Both the position numbers and the translations under genes were made by a program. Shown here piece by piece: positions 1-8,133 of a DNA stretch of 19,212 bases. The notes beneath the pieces were generated by a model, which was not told the origin of the DNA, did not search any database, and worked only from the letters and a program-made list of their open reading frames with translations. Source of the DNA: JBEIFW01 sp044370695 (GTDB lineage: Bacteria > Actinomycetota > Acidimicrobiia > Acidimicrobiales > Ilumatobacteraceae); NCBI GenBank assembly GCA_044370695.1, contig JBILVB010000068.1:1-19212 (forward strand), given 5' to 3'. Numbering within the stretch: position 1 is the stretch's first letter; each line of letters starts with the position of its first letter.

Positions 1-719
1 ACCTGACCGAGGTCGTCGAGCGGCCGCATCGGGGCCATCACCACCTCGTCACGCGGGCGATCGCCGAACTGGAGGACACCTTCGTCGGTCTCGGTTTCAC
101 GGTCGCCGAGGGCCCCGAGGTCGAGAGCGACTACTACAACTTCCAGGCGCTCAACATGGGCCCCGGCCATCCCGCTCGGTCGGCGTTCGACACGTTGTTC
201 GTCGACCTGGGCGACCCGGGCTCGGTCGTTCTGCGCACGCACACCTCGCCGGTGCAGGTCCGCCTGATGGAGCGGCAGCGGCCGCCGATCTACGCCGTGA
301 TGCCGGGCCGCGTGTTCCGCCGCGACACGCCCGACGCCACCCACATGCCCGTGTTCCACCAGATCGAGGGCCTGGTCGTCGATCGCGGGATCACCTTTGC
401 CCACCTTGCGGGCACGATCGAGGCCTTCACGCAGGCGTACTTCGGTGAAGGGTTCACCTCCCGCCTTCGCCCGTCGTATTTCCCGTTCACCGAGCCCTCG
501 GCCGAGTTCGACATTCGCCGGCCCGACGGCTCGTGGCTCGAACTCGGTGGCTGCGGGATGGTCCACCCCAACGTGCTCGTCGCCGGGGGGATCGACCCCG
601 AGGAGTACACGGGCTTTGCGTTCGGCTTCGGCATCGATCGCCTCGCCGCCGCCCGCCACGGCATCGAGGACCTGCGCGAGATGTACACCAACGACATCCG
701 GTTCCTGGAGCAGTTCTGA
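1..719 (+). CDS. pheS: Phenylalanyl-tRNA synthetase alpha subunit, 3' part (5' end outside window)
   Basis: Charges tRNA-Phe with phenylalanine in the cytoplasm as part of the alpha2-beta2 PheST enzyme; this subunit holds the class II catalytic core. The reading frame is open from base 3, so the gene begins before the window and only about 238 C-terminal residues are seen. The missing N-terminal part would be the coiled-coil arm. Visible family marks are GFTVAEGPEVESDYYNF near the start, the motif 2 region (PGRVFRRDTPDATHMPVFHQ) and motif 3 close to the end (GFAFGFGIDRLAAARHG). The stop codon overlaps the pheT start by one base (TGATG), so the two subunits should be made in equal amounts. No broken motif is visible. 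Confidence 0.97.
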   Translation, partial: LTEVVERPHRGHHHLVTRAIAELEDTFVGLGFTVAEGPEVESDYYNFQALNMGPGHPARSAFDTLFVDLGDPGSVVLRTHTSPVQVRLMERQRPPIYAVMPGRVFRRDTPDATHMPVFHQIEGLVVDRGITFAHLAGTIEAFTQAYFGEGFTSRLRPSYFPFTEPSAEFDIRRPDGSWLELGGCGMVHPNVLVAGGIDPEEYTGFAFGFGIDRLAAARHGIEDLREMYTNDIRFLEQF

Positions 720-3085
720 TGAAGGTCGTCCACTCCTGGCTCGCCGAACTGGCGCCCGTCGGCGACGACGCGGAGGCCGTCTCGGCCCATCTCAGCGCGC
801 TCGGCATGGCGGTCGAAGAGTTCCACCGGGTCGGGTCGGCGGTCGACGGCGTGGTGGTCGCACGGGTGCTCTCGCTGCGCAAGCACCCCAAGGCCGACCG
901 GATCCAACTCGTCGACGTCGATCCCGGCGACGGCGGCCCGCTCCAGATCTGTTGCGGGGCGTTCAACATGCGCGAAGGCGACCTGGTTCCGCTCGCAACG
1001 CTCGGCACGACGATGCCGAACGGCATGGAGATCGCTCGACGCCAGATGCGAGGGGAGTGGTCGAACGGGATGCTCTGCTCGGCTCGTGAACTCGAGATGG
1101 GCGAGGACCACGGGGGCATCTGGATCCTGCCCGACGGGCTCACCCCCGGCTCTGCGCTGTTCGCAGCGCTCGGGATCACCGCCGACGTCGTCTACGACCT
1201 CGATCTCACCCGTAACCGGCCGGACGCGTATTGCCACCGTGGGGTCGCCATCGATCTGGCCGCCCGGCTCGGGGTGCGGCCCGTCGATCCTCCGGCGGCG
1301 GCGTTGCCGCCGCTCGGGACCGCCGGCGCCGACACCACCGTCGACGTGCTCGACCCGGTCGCATGCGGTCGGTTCACCTCCACGGTGATCACCGGGATCA
1401 CGGTGACGTCCTCGCCCCGCTGGATCGCCGAGCGGCTCACCCTCGCCGGGATGCGCCCGATCAACAACGTCGTCGACGTGTCGAACTACGTGATGCTCGA
1501 GCTCGGCCATCCGAACCACGCCTACGACCTCGCCACACTGGGCGGGCGGGGGTTCCGCGTGCGGGCGGCGGCGTCGGGCGAGGAACTCGTCACCCTCGAC
1601 GGGGTGGCACGACGGTTCGGGCCCGAGGACCTGCTCATCTGCGACGCCGAGGACCGGCCCATCGGATTGGCCGGGATCATGGGGGGCGAGAACACCGAGA
1701 TCTCGGCGACGACCACGGCGGTCGCGCTCGAGATGGCGTGGTTCGAACCGGGCCGGATCGCAGCGACCGTCCAGCGCTGCGGCCTGCGTTCGGAGGCCTC
1801 CACCCGTTTCGAGCGGGGCGTCGACCCCTGGGGGATCGACCGCGCCATCGGCCGGTTCCTCACCCTGTTGCGCGAGTCGTGCCCCGACGCGGCGATCTCG
1901 GCGGGTCGGCTCGACGTACACGGCCAGATGCCACCGCCCGTCGCCCCGGTCCGGGTGCGCACGGCCCGGGTGAACGCCGTGCTGGGCACCGCGCTCGACG
2001 ATGGCGCCGTTGCCGCGGCGCTCGCCCCGATCGGCTTCGCGTCGAGCCCGGAGGCCGACGGGGTACTCGTGGTCGAGGTGCCGAGCCGTCGCCCCGACTG
2101 CACGACCGAGATCGACGTGATCGAAGAGGTGGCCCGGCACGTCGGGTACGACGCGCTCGGCAAGATCGTTCCGTCGTCACCCCAGCCCGGCCGGCTGAGC
2201 GGACACCAACGCGACCGACGTCTGGCACGCGAGGTCATGGTCGGCGCCGGTTGCACGGAGGCCATGCCCAATGCCTTCCTCGCGCCGGGAGATCTCACCC
2301 GCGCCGGGTTGCCCGACGACGGGTTGTCGATCGCCAACCCGCTCGTGGCCGAGGAGAGCGTGCTGCGCACCTCGCTGTTGCCCGGGCTGCTGCGGTCGGT
2401 GGCGTACAACGCCTCGCATCGGCGCATCGGGGTGCGTCTGTTCGAACTCGGGCACGTGTACCGCCGGCCGCCGGCCGGGCACCTCCTGCCCGACGAGCGC
2501 GAGGTGCTCGCAGCGGCGCTCGCGGGTGCCGAGGCGCCCGCTGCCGTGGCGTTGTGGCTCGAGGTCGCAGCGGCGCTCGCCGTGCGCGACGTCAGCATCC
2601 AGGCCGCCGAGATCGCCGGTCTGCACCCGACCCGGGCCGCCGAGCTGCGCGCCGTCGACGGCACGTTGATCGGGGCGCTCGGTGAGGTCGACCCCGACGT
2701 TGCGTCTGCTCACGGCATCGCCGAGCGGGTCGCGTGGCTCGAGGTCGATCTCGGCGTGCTGCTCGAGCGACCGCACGGCAACGTGCAGTCGGCGCCGGTC
2801 AGCCGGCAACCGTCGAGCGACACCGACCTGGCCTTCGTGCTGGCCGACGCCGTACCGGCGGCCCGCCTGACCGAGGCCCTGCGCACCGCCGGCACCCCGC
2901 TGGTGGTCGATCTCGCCCTGTTCGACGTCTACCGCGGGCCGGGCGTAGCGCCGCATCACCGATCCTTGGCCTACCGGTTGCGCCTGCAGGCGACCGACCG
3001 GACGCTGACCGATGCCGACCTGGTGGAGGTCCGCAACGCTTGCGTCGCGGCGGCCTCGGCACTCGGAGCCGTGCTGCGGGCCTGA
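719..3085 (+). CDS. pheT: Phenylalanyl-tRNA synthetase beta subunit
   Basis: Partner of PheS; binds tRNA-Phe and hydrolyses mischarged Tyr-tRNA-Phe. The protein has 788 residues, normal for the bacterial long form. Order of parts: EMAP-like tRNA-binding domain at about 39-150 (KHPKADRIQLVDVD, CGAFNMREGDLVPLA), B3/B4 editing region at about 205-375 (MRPINNVVDVSNYVMLELG, then the LAGIMGGENTEI stretch), B5 domain at about 405-475, a catalytic-like core, and a C-terminal FDX-ACB anticodon-binding domain from about 690 (SSDTDLAFVLADAV, then YRLRLQATDRTLTDADL). The ATG is chosen because it overlaps the pheS stop (TGATG), lies 8 bases behind a GGAG, and begins with the usual MKVVHSWL. No odd features. 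Confidence 0.97.
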   Translation: MKVVHSWLAELAPVGDDAEAVSAHLSALGMAVEEFHRVGSAVDGVVVARVLSLRKHPKADRIQLVDVDPGDGGPLQICCGAFNMREGDLVPLATLGTTMPNGMEIARRQMRGEWSNGMLCSARELEMGEDHGGIWILPDGLTPGSALFAALGITADVVYDLDLTRNRPDAYCHRGVAIDLAARLGVRPVDPPAAALPPLGTAGADTTVDVLDPVACGRFTSTVITGITVTSSPRWIAERLTLAGMRPINNVVDVSNYVMLELGHPNHAYDLATLGGRGFRVRAAASGEELVTLDGVARRFGPEDLLICDAEDRPIGLAGIMGGENTEISATTTAVALEMAWFEPGRIAATVQRCGLRSEASTRFERGVDPWGIDRAIGRFLTLLRESCPDAAISAGRLDVHGQMPPPVAPVRVRTARVNAVLGTALDDGAVAAALAPIGFASSPEADGVLVVEVPSRRPDCTTEIDVIEEVARHVGYDALGKIVPSSPQPGRLSGHQRDRRLAREVMVGAGCTEAMPNAFLAPGDLTRAGLPDDGLSIANPLVAEESVLRTSLLPGLLRSVAYNASHRRIGVRLFELGHVYRRPPAGHLLPDEREVLAAALAGAEAPAAVALWLEVAAALAVRDVSIQAAEIAGLHPTRAAELRAVDGTLIGALGEVDPDVASAHGIAERVAWLEVDLGVLLERPHGNVQSAPVSRQPSSDTDLAFVLADAVPAARLTEALRTAGTPLVVDLALFDVYRGPGVAPHHRSLAYRLRLQATDRTLTDADLVEVRNACVAAASALGAVLRA

Positions 3086-3095
3086 TTGCGGCAGA

Positions 3096-3111
3096 CGGTG
3101 GGCCGGTGGGC
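3096..3111. repeat. Perfect tandem duplication of an 8-base unit (CGGTGGGC) between pheT and the antiporter gene
   Basis: CGGTGGGC occurs twice back to back, at 3096-3103 and 3104-3111. It fills about a third of the 46-base gap between pheT and the antiporter gene. A perfect 7-base inverted repeat brackets it: GCGGCAG at 3088-3094 and CTGCCGC at 3122-3128. The duplication lies where the -35 region of the inferred antiporter promoter would be, so it could be an operator; this is inference. It could also be a chance product of GC-rich sequence. Confidence 0.5.
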
Positions 3112-3117
3112 GCGTCC

Positions 3118-3123
3118 TATGCT
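3118..3123 (+). promoter_or_regulatory. Possible -10 element for the antiporter gene (leaderless mRNA)
   Basis: TATGCT fits the actinobacterial TANNNT -10 pattern and ends 8 bases before the ATG at 3132. There is no Shine-Dalgarno sequence in front of that ATG. Transcription would then start at or next to the A of the start codon. No convincing -35 is visible. This is inference from position and motif only. Confidence 0.35.
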
Positions 3124-3131
3124 GCCGCCGC

Positions 3132-4370
3132 ATGGAGCTCGAGGCGTTGCGCACCCTGGTGCTCATCGGTGCTGCTGCGGTCCTCGGTCCGGTCGTGGCC
3201 GACCTTCTCCGGCACCGGGTCCGCCTGCCGGCGGTGGTCGTGGAGATCGGGCTCGGCATTGCGATCGGCCCGCACCTGCTCGGTTGGGCCCACCTCGACG
3301 AGGTCGTGCTCGTGTTGTCCGAGATGGGGTTGGTGTTCCTCATCTTCCTGGCCGGGTTCGAGGTGGATCCCGAACGGGTACGGGGCCGGCCGGCCCGCCT
3401 GGCCGTCACCAGTTGGGCGGCATCGCTCGCACTCGGCGTCGCCGTGGCGTTCGTGCTGAACGCCACGGGTGTGACCTCGAGCGTTCGCTATATCGCGATC
3501 GCGCTCACCACCACCGCCATCGGGACGTTGCTGCCGATCCTCGGCGACGCCGGAGTGTTGCCGACGCGGTTCGGTGCGTTCGTCCTCGCCGGCGGCGTGA
3601 TGGGCGAGATCGGACCGATCGTGGCGATCTCGCTGGCCCTCACGACGGACTCGCCGGCGCGCACGACGGTGATCCTCCTGGCGTTCCTCGCCGTCTCGGT
3701 CGTGGTCGGCTGGGTCGCCACGCGACCTGCTCGACCGCGCCTCGTGCGACTCATCGCCCGCACCCTGCACTCGAGCGGACAGGTCGGCGTGCGGATCAGC
3801 GTGCTGCTGTGCGTAGCGCTCGTGTGGACGGCGGCCGAGTTCGGCCTCGACGTGCTCCTCGGGGCCTTCGTCGCCGGGATGGTCGCCCGCTTGTTCCTGG
3901 TCCGCCACGACGGGGACGGCGTCGTCGACGCCGGCGGGCTCGACCACCGTGCCGAGGTGCACCATCGCCTCGACGCCATCGGCTTCGGATTCTTCATTCC
4001 GTTGTTCTTCGTCGTCAGCGGCGTGAAGTTCGACCTCGAAGCGCTCCTCGATCCGGTCGAACTGGTGAAGGTCCCGTTGTTCCTGGGGCTGTTCCTGCTC
4101 GTGCGCGGTGTGCCGGCGTTCCTCTACCGGCGGGACCTGCCCGGGCGGGAGGTGCTGGCGCTCGGCTTGCTGCAGTCGGCCGCTCTTCCCCTCGTCGTGG
4201 TGATCACCACCATCGGTGTCGACACCGGCCAGATGCGCCCCGACAACGCCGCCGGCCTCGTCGGGGCCGGTCTGCTGTCGGTCGTCGTGCTCCCGATCGT
4301 CGCCCTGTCGATCCGCAGGTCGGGCACCCCGGTCGCCAGCGAGGCCTCGACCTCCGCGCATCAGCGATAG
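3132..4370 (+). CDS. Cation/proton antiporter, CPA2 (KefB/NapA-like) membrane domain
   Basis: Predicted monovalent cation/H+ antiporter of the inner membrane, 412 residues. The whole protein is the Na_H_Exchanger fold, with hydrophobic segments from residue 7 to about 395. Family-typical stretches are PAVVVEIGLGIAIGPHLLGW, LVFLIFLAGFEVDP, the DVLLGAFVAGMVAR segment and the FFIPLFFVVSGVKFDL segment. It has no C-terminal TrkA-N/RCK ligand-binding domain, so it is not a complete glutathione-gated KefB/KefC. Whether Na+ or K+ is carried cannot be told. The ATG at 3132 is chosen because the protein then begins just before the first helix; the nearby ATG at 3119 is out of frame. No Shine-Dalgarno is seen. 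The 3' end overlaps the convergent glycoside hydrolase gene by 10 bases (4361-4370). Confidence 0.88.
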   Translation: MELEALRTLVLIGAAAVLGPVVADLLRHRVRLPAVVVEIGLGIAIGPHLLGWAHLDEVVLVLSEMGLVFLIFLAGFEVDPERVRGRPARLAVTSWAASLALGVAVAFVLNATGVTSSVRYIAIALTTTAIGTLLPILGDAGVLPTRFGAFVLAGGVMGEIGPIVAISLALTTDSPARTTVILLAFLAVSVVVGWVATRPARPRLVRLIARTLHSSGQVGVRISVLLCVALVWTAAEFGLDVLLGAFVAGMVARLFLVRHDGDGVVDAGGLDHRAEVHHRLDAIGFGFFIPLFFVVSGVKFDLEALLDPVELVKVPLFLGLFLLVRGVPAFLYRRDLPGREVLALGLLQSAALPLVVVITTIGVDTGQMRPDNAAGLVGAGLLSVVVLPIVALSIRRSGTPVASEASTSAHQR

Positions 4371-5308
4371 GCCAGCACCCGGATCCGGTCGATCTCGAAC
4401 GTCGCTGGGAAGGTCGCCAGACGCACGCCGTCGGCCGGGCACGATGCCGGGCCGGCGGCCGGCGGCTCGCCGGTGCGGGCGCAGCGCTCGACGAGCGGCA
4501 GCCAACCAGGATCCCGGGCCGGGTCGCCGACCCAGTTGCCACCGACGGCGAGGTTGACGGCCAGATCCCAGCTCGCCCCCGCCGGGGCTGCCGTGCGCCA
4601 GGTGGCGTCCGGATCGGTGAACGTGCCGGAGACCCTTCCGTTGAGCGAGAACACGAACCGGACGCCGGTTGCGCCGGCTGGGAGGATTTCGACCGCGACG
4701 TCGTGCCAGGCTCCGGACGAACCAGCCGGCGGCATCGGCTCGAGATCGACCGTCCGACGGAAGGCATTGACCCCGCGCGTGCGGGGCAGATGCACGGCGT
4801 GGGCGACCGAGCCGGGCCGCTGGCTGTGGAAGACCTCGAGCACGTCGACCTCGGCCGTCGCGGCCCCCGAGCGGTGACGCAGCCAGAACGCGGGCCAGAG
4901 CCCCTGGCCGTGCGGCACCCGGGCCCGGATCTCGAAGCGCCCGAACAGGGGGTACCAGCGGCCGACCTCGCGCGAGCTCACGAACGCGGACCGGTACGGC
5001 TGTTCGACCCCGTCGGGGCAGCGGGTGGTCTCGGCGCGGGCGGTCAGCCGGAGCGTCCCGCCGGTGACGACGGCGTCGTCCGGGGTCAGGCACGCGAGCT
5101 CGTTGTTCCCGTGCCCGTAGCGGTTGTGGTACGCGACCCACCGCTGCGGGTCGAGACCGTCGCCGTCGAAGCCGTCGTCGAGCACCACCTCGATGCGAGG
5201 ACCGGGCGGACCGGACACCGGCGGATCCGGGGGGCCGCATCCGGACAGGGGAACGAGCGTCCCGAGCACCAGACCGATGGCGACCCGGCGACGGAACGCC
5301 CGGCTCAT
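4361..5308 (-). CDS. Lipoprotein glycoside hydrolase, family 16 (laminarinase-like)
   Basis: Predicted surface-anchored endo-beta-glucanase or related family GH16 enzyme, 315 residues. Residues 1-23 form a signal peptide (basic MSRAFRRR, then a hydrophobic core) ending in the lipobox LSGC with the lipidated Cys at 24. The GH16 domain fills about 40-315. The catalytic motif E-x-D-x-x-E is intact as EVDVLE (Glu153, Asp155, Glu158), with the extra residue typical of laminarinase-type members (EIDIME). Around it are GRFEIRARVPHGQGLWPAFWL and, later, WDLAVNLAVGGNW, both typical of the fold. The start overlaps the stop of the upstream DUF2254 gene as ATGA, so the pair is probably translated together. 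The substrate (beta-1,3-glucan, mixed-linkage glucan, other) cannot be read from the sequence. No sugar transporter or other glycosidase is nearby. Confidence 0.85.
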   Translation of the reverse strand: MSRAFRRRVAIGLVLGTLVPLSGCGPPDPPVSGPPGPRIEVVLDDGFDGDGLDPQRWVAYHNRYGHGNNELACLTPDDAVVTGGTLRLTARAETTRCPDGVEQPYRSAFVSSREVGRWYPLFGRFEIRARVPHGQGLWPAFWLRHRSGAATAEVDVLEVFHSQRPGSVAHAVHLPRTRGVNAFRRTVDLEPMPPAGSSGAWHDVAVEILPAGATGVRFVFSLNGRVSGTFTDPDATWRTAAPAGASWDLAVNLAVGGNWVGDPARDPGWLPLVERCARTGEPPAAGPASCPADGVRLATFPATFEIDRIRVLAYR

Positions 5309-6591
5309 CCGAGCCCGTGTCGATCGGCCGGTCGGGCGACGTCCTGCAGCGCGGGAGGCATCGCTGTTGCCACCGTGCGTCCGAGCAGATCACGGAGGTC
5401 GCCGATCGTGGGACCGAGGTCCGGTCGTGCGAGTCCTTCGAGGACGTCGAACGAGGCGCGCAGCCGACGCACCACCTGCGGCGCGTCGGCGCCGTAGCGG
5501 ATGATCTCGACGAACCCCAGCTGCAGGAGCCGGGCGATCCCCGGCTCGCGGGTCCACAGGCGGGCCACCCCGTTCCCGTCGACGTAGCAACCCGCGGGGT
5601 CGGGACGGTCGACGACCGAGCCCAGCAGATCGGTGATGCGGTCGATCGCCTGCACCGCGGTCGTCGGGTCGTTCACCGCAGGCGACAGCGCGCGGCTGGC
5701 GATGTCGACGAGTTGGCGCAGCACGAAGCCGGGATCCTGCACGAGGGTGCGCTCGGTGCCAAGCAGGAACCACCGGGCGATCGTGTCGCCGTCGGGTGAC
5801 GGGCCGCTCACGCGGGCGATCGGGGTGCCGACGCCCACGTACTCACCGGCTTCGACGAGCAATTCGACCCGGAGCTCGTGGATGCGGGCGTACTCGACGA
5901 GTCCGTGGCGGTCGAGTGCCTGCACCACGCCGGTGCGACGGCGACTGCGGACGGCGGGAACCTCGTGCGGTGGTGCGCGGTCGGGTACGTCCAGGTACTG
6001 CGAAGCGGGTGGGAACGCGTTGTCGAGCGTCGGCCGACCGTCGTCGACGATCTTCGTCAAGAGGTACTGCACCCGGAGGATCTTCGACATGCCGTGGACG
6101 AAGGCGATGAAGGCCGCGATCGTTGCGAGCAGGAGCAGGTACACGGCCGTGACCGTCACCGCCGGCACGATCGTGCCGGATCGGGATCGGACCTCGACGA
6201 GACCGTTGAGCGCGAACACGAAGGTGGCCAGGAACAGGCCGAGCGTCACGTGGGTCAGCCGGGAGCGCACGAAGATCCGCACGGCGCGCGGCGAGTACTG
6301 GCCGCCGGCGAGCTGGATGGCGACGAGTGTGGTGGAGAACACGACGGCGACGAAGGACAGCATCGCCGTGGCGGCGGTGGCGGTGAGTGCCGCCGAGGCG
6401 CCTGCGTCGGCGGTGACCATCCAGCCCGGCGGCGTGGTCGACTCGAGGTGCCGGTCGAGCCAGACCGTGCACCGAGAGGACACGAACGCGCCGGCGGCGA
6501 ACACGCCGGGGACGAACCACAACGAGGGCGAGATCCGCTCCCGGAAGGTGAACCGCCGGATCGCCTCGGCCGGAGGACGTCGGGCCCGCAC
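5305..6591 (-). CDS. DUF2254 family membrane protein
   Basis: Predicted integral membrane protein of 428 residues belonging to DUF2254; the function of the family is unknown. The N-terminal half has about four hydrophobic segments (near residues 22-40, 65-90, 112-132 and 145-168). The C-terminal half is soluble and carries the family hallmark SRALSPAVNDPTTAVQAIDR, followed by a conserved stretch ending in GFVEIIRYGADAPQVVRRL. The start is a GTG; the codons before it give no better option and the ribosome site is weak. It is the upstream member of a two-gene unit with the family-16 glycosidase lipoprotein (4-base ATGA overlap) and lies 42 bases downstream of a small membrane protein gene on the same strand. 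A link to the cell envelope is inferred only from topology and from the partner. Confidence 0.85.
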   Translation of the reverse strand: MRARRPPAEAIRRFTFRERISPSLWFVPGVFAAGAFVSSRCTVWLDRHLESTTPPGWMVTADAGASAALTATAATAMLSFVAVVFSTTLVAIQLAGGQYSPRAVRIFVRSRLTHVTLGLFLATFVFALNGLVEVRSRSGTIVPAVTVTAVYLLLLATIAAFIAFVHGMSKILRVQYLLTKIVDDGRPTLDNAFPPASQYLDVPDRAPPHEVPAVRSRRRTGVVQALDRHGLVEYARIHELRVELLVEAGEYVGVGTPIARVSGPSPDGDTIARWFLLGTERTLVQDPGFVLRQLVDIASRALSPAVNDPTTAVQAIDRITDLLGSVVDRPDPAGCYVDGNGVARLWTREPGIARLLQLGFVEIIRYGADAPQVVRRLRASFDVLEGLARPDLGPTIGDLRDLLGRTVATAMPPALQDVARPADRHGLG

Positions 6592-6633
6592 CGGGCACCC
6601 CGATTCGCCGACGTCCTCCGAGCCGGGGAGCGG

Positions 6634-6801
6634 TCAGGCCTGGTTGGAGGGCTTGACCACGACGGCGATGATCACGCCGATGATCGAGAGGAAGAAGCCG
6701 AGCACGGCGAACAGCGGCACGCTCTTGCCCTTCTTCTTGGCCAGATTCGCGCAGATCACTGCACAGATGATGCTGACGATGAGGCCGATTACTACGCCCA
6801 T
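6634..6801 (-). CDS. Small two-helix membrane protein, 55 residues, function unknown
   Basis: The protein is MGVVIGLIVSIICAVICANL, then KKKGKS, then a second hydrophobic stretch (about residues 28-48, PLFAVLGFFLSIIGVIIAVV) and a short tail KPSNQA. This gives two transmembrane helices joined by a basic loop. The loop is therefore probably cytoplasmic, with both ends outside. Support for being a gene: start ATG with AAGGGA 7 bases upstream, strong hydrophobic pattern, an AT-richer stretch than its surroundings, and position in front of the DUF2254 gene on the same strand. The pattern of a basic KKG(K/R)S loop followed by a Gly-rich second helix resembles many uncharacterised small actinobacterial proteins. 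I cannot assign a function; a holin-like or toxin role is not supported. Confidence 0.75.
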   Translation of the reverse strand: MGVVIGLIVSIICAVICANLAKKKGKSVPLFAVLGFFLSIIGVIIAVVVKPSNQA

Positions 6802-6830
6802 GGTGATTCCCTTCAGTCCGAGGTGCGCGC

Positions 6831-6836
6831 AACGTA
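6831..6836 (-). promoter_or_regulatory. Possible -10 element for the small membrane protein gene
   Basis: Read on the minus strand this is TACGTT, matching TANNNT. It lies about 30 bases before the ATG, leaving room for a short leader that contains the AAGGGA ribosome site. No clear -35 is seen. The divergent acyl-CoA dehydrogenase gene starts 138 bases away, and I see no firm promoter for it in this gap. Confidence 0.25.
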
Positions 6837-6939
6837 GCTGGTCCGGAGGGCCCAGTGGGCAAGTCCTGGTGTGCGAGGTCTCAACGTCGAGTGCGCGAGC
6901 ATCACGAGCACACCCTGCCCTGCCGACATCGAGGCCCCG

Positions 6940-8133
6940 ATGAGCGCACCTGCTGCCGATACGGTCGACGCTGCGATCGACGAGATGCTTGCCTCGGTAC
7001 CCGACGACCCCATCGAGCAACGAGGCCGTCTGTTCGATCTCGGGCTCGCATGGGTACACCACCCCCACGGGCGCGGCGGCCTGGCGGCGGTGCCCTCCCG
7101 GCAGTTCGACGTGATGCGACGCGTCCAGGCCGAGGGGATCGCGGTCAACACGCTCGCCTCGGGTGGCGGGGTGATCCTCGCCGGTCCGACGATGGCGGTA
7201 CACGGTTCCGACGAACTGTGTGGGCGACTCCTGCGACGATCGTTCACCGGCGAGGACTCCTGGTGTCAGCTGTTCTCCGAACCCGGCTCGGGGTCGGACA
7301 TGGCCGGACTCGGCACTCGGGCCGTGCGCGACGGTGACGAATGGGTGGTCGACGGCCAGAAGGTCTGGACCACGAACGCCCACCTCTGCAACCGGGCGAT
7401 GCTCATCGCTCGCACCGACCCCGACCAGCCCAAGCATCGGGGCATCACGTATTTCGGCCTCGATCTGACCTCGCCCGGGGTCGAGGTCCGGCCGCTGCGG
7501 CAGCTGACCGGACAGGCCGAGTTCAGCGAGGTGTACCTGACCGGCGTACGCATCCCCGACGCCGACCGGATCGGTGACGTGGGTGACGGTTGGCGGGTGG
7601 CGATGACGACGTTGTCGAACGAGCGGACCTCGATCGGCGGTGGCGGTCGGTCTCCGCTCCGGGGGAGCGGTGCGATCGCCGAGGCGCTGCGCATCTGGTC
7701 GGAGGCACCCGCCGATCGCCGCACGGCGGTGTACCGCGATCGCCTGCTGTCGTTGTGGGCCGACGCCGAGGTGCTCCGGCTCACCAACCAGCGCGCCGCC
7801 ACGGCGAGGCGGGCCGGGACGCCGGGTCCGGAAGGCTCGATCGCGAAGCTGGCGTTCGGAACCCTGAACCAGCGGATCTACGAGTTCTGTGTCGACCTGC
7901 TCGGCGCCGACGCGCTGGTCGGCTACGACTACACGTTCCGGCGGGAGGACCATCTCGGCTACGTCGGTCCGGCCGGTACGGCCCGGCAGTTCTTCCTGCG
8001 CAGCCGGGCCAACTCCATCGAGGGCGGGACGACCGAGATCCAACGCAACATCGTCGGCGAGCGCGCCCTCGCCCTGCCGGCCGAGCCGCGGACCGACAAG
8101 GACGTCGCTTGGCGCAACGTCCTTCGCAACTGA
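6940..8133 (+). CDS. Acyl-CoA dehydrogenase family protein (FadE-like)
   Basis: Predicted FAD-dependent dehydrogenase that makes the alpha,beta double bond of an acyl-CoA thioester and passes electrons to ETF; cytoplasmic, 397 residues. Family marks in order: QLFSEPGSGSDMAGLGTRA at 110-128 (FAD/substrate contact), VVDGQKVWTTNAH at 136-148, the middle beta domain ending DVGDGWRVAMTTLSNER at 213-229, and the C-terminal FAD-binding segment ANSIEGGTTEIQRNIVGERAL at 357-377. In that segment Glu361 sits at the usual catalytic-base position. The ATG at 6940 has GAGG 5 bases upstream; a GTG at 6871 would add 23 residues without family character. It stands alone: no partner acyl-CoA dehydrogenase, hydratase, thiolase or ETF gene is in the window, so the substrate is unknown. 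It converges with yqgE, 15 bases apart. Confidence 0.9.
   Translation: MSAPAADTVDAAIDEMLASVPDDPIEQRGRLFDLGLAWVHHPHGRGGLAAVPSRQFDVMRRVQAEGIAVNTLASGGGVILAGPTMAVHGSDELCGRLLRRSFTGEDSWCQLFSEPGSGSDMAGLGTRAVRDGDEWVVDGQKVWTTNAHLCNRAMLIARTDPDQPKHRGITYFGLDLTSPGVEVRPLRQLTGQAEFSEVYLTGVRIPDADRIGDVGDGWRVAMTTLSNERTSIGGGGRSPLRGSGAIAEALRIWSEAPADRRTAVYRDRLLSLWADAEVLRLTNQRAATARRAGTPGPEGSIAKLAFGTLNQRIYEFCVDLLGADALVGYDYTFRREDHLGYVGPAGTARQFFLRSRANSIEGGTTEIQRNIVGERALALPAEPRTDKDVAWRNVLRN

Noticed and set aside
290..2140. A 616-codon open frame on the minus strand across pheS and pheT
   Set aside because: It is antisense to two well-recognised genes and its translation is rich in Arg, Gly, Asp and His with no family pattern. 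Long antisense frames are expected in DNA this GC-rich.
3086..5497. An 803-codon plus-strand frame and a 758-codon minus-strand frame over the antiporter and GH16 genes
   Set aside because: Both are out of frame with clear homologues, and their translations are Arg/Pro/Gly/His-rich low complexity. They cross gene boundaries without any start signal.
6634..6801. The small membrane protein as a toxin of a toxin-antitoxin pair or a holin
   Set aside because: There is no antitoxin gene, antisense RNA signal or phage context next to it; two hydrophobic helices alone do not support this.
6868..6914. Inverted repeat GGTGTGC...GCACACC in the gap between the small membrane protein and the acyl-CoA dehydrogenase
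   Set aside because: The arms are 33 bases apart. In a gap of about 138 bases a 7-base match at such distance is quite likely by chance.
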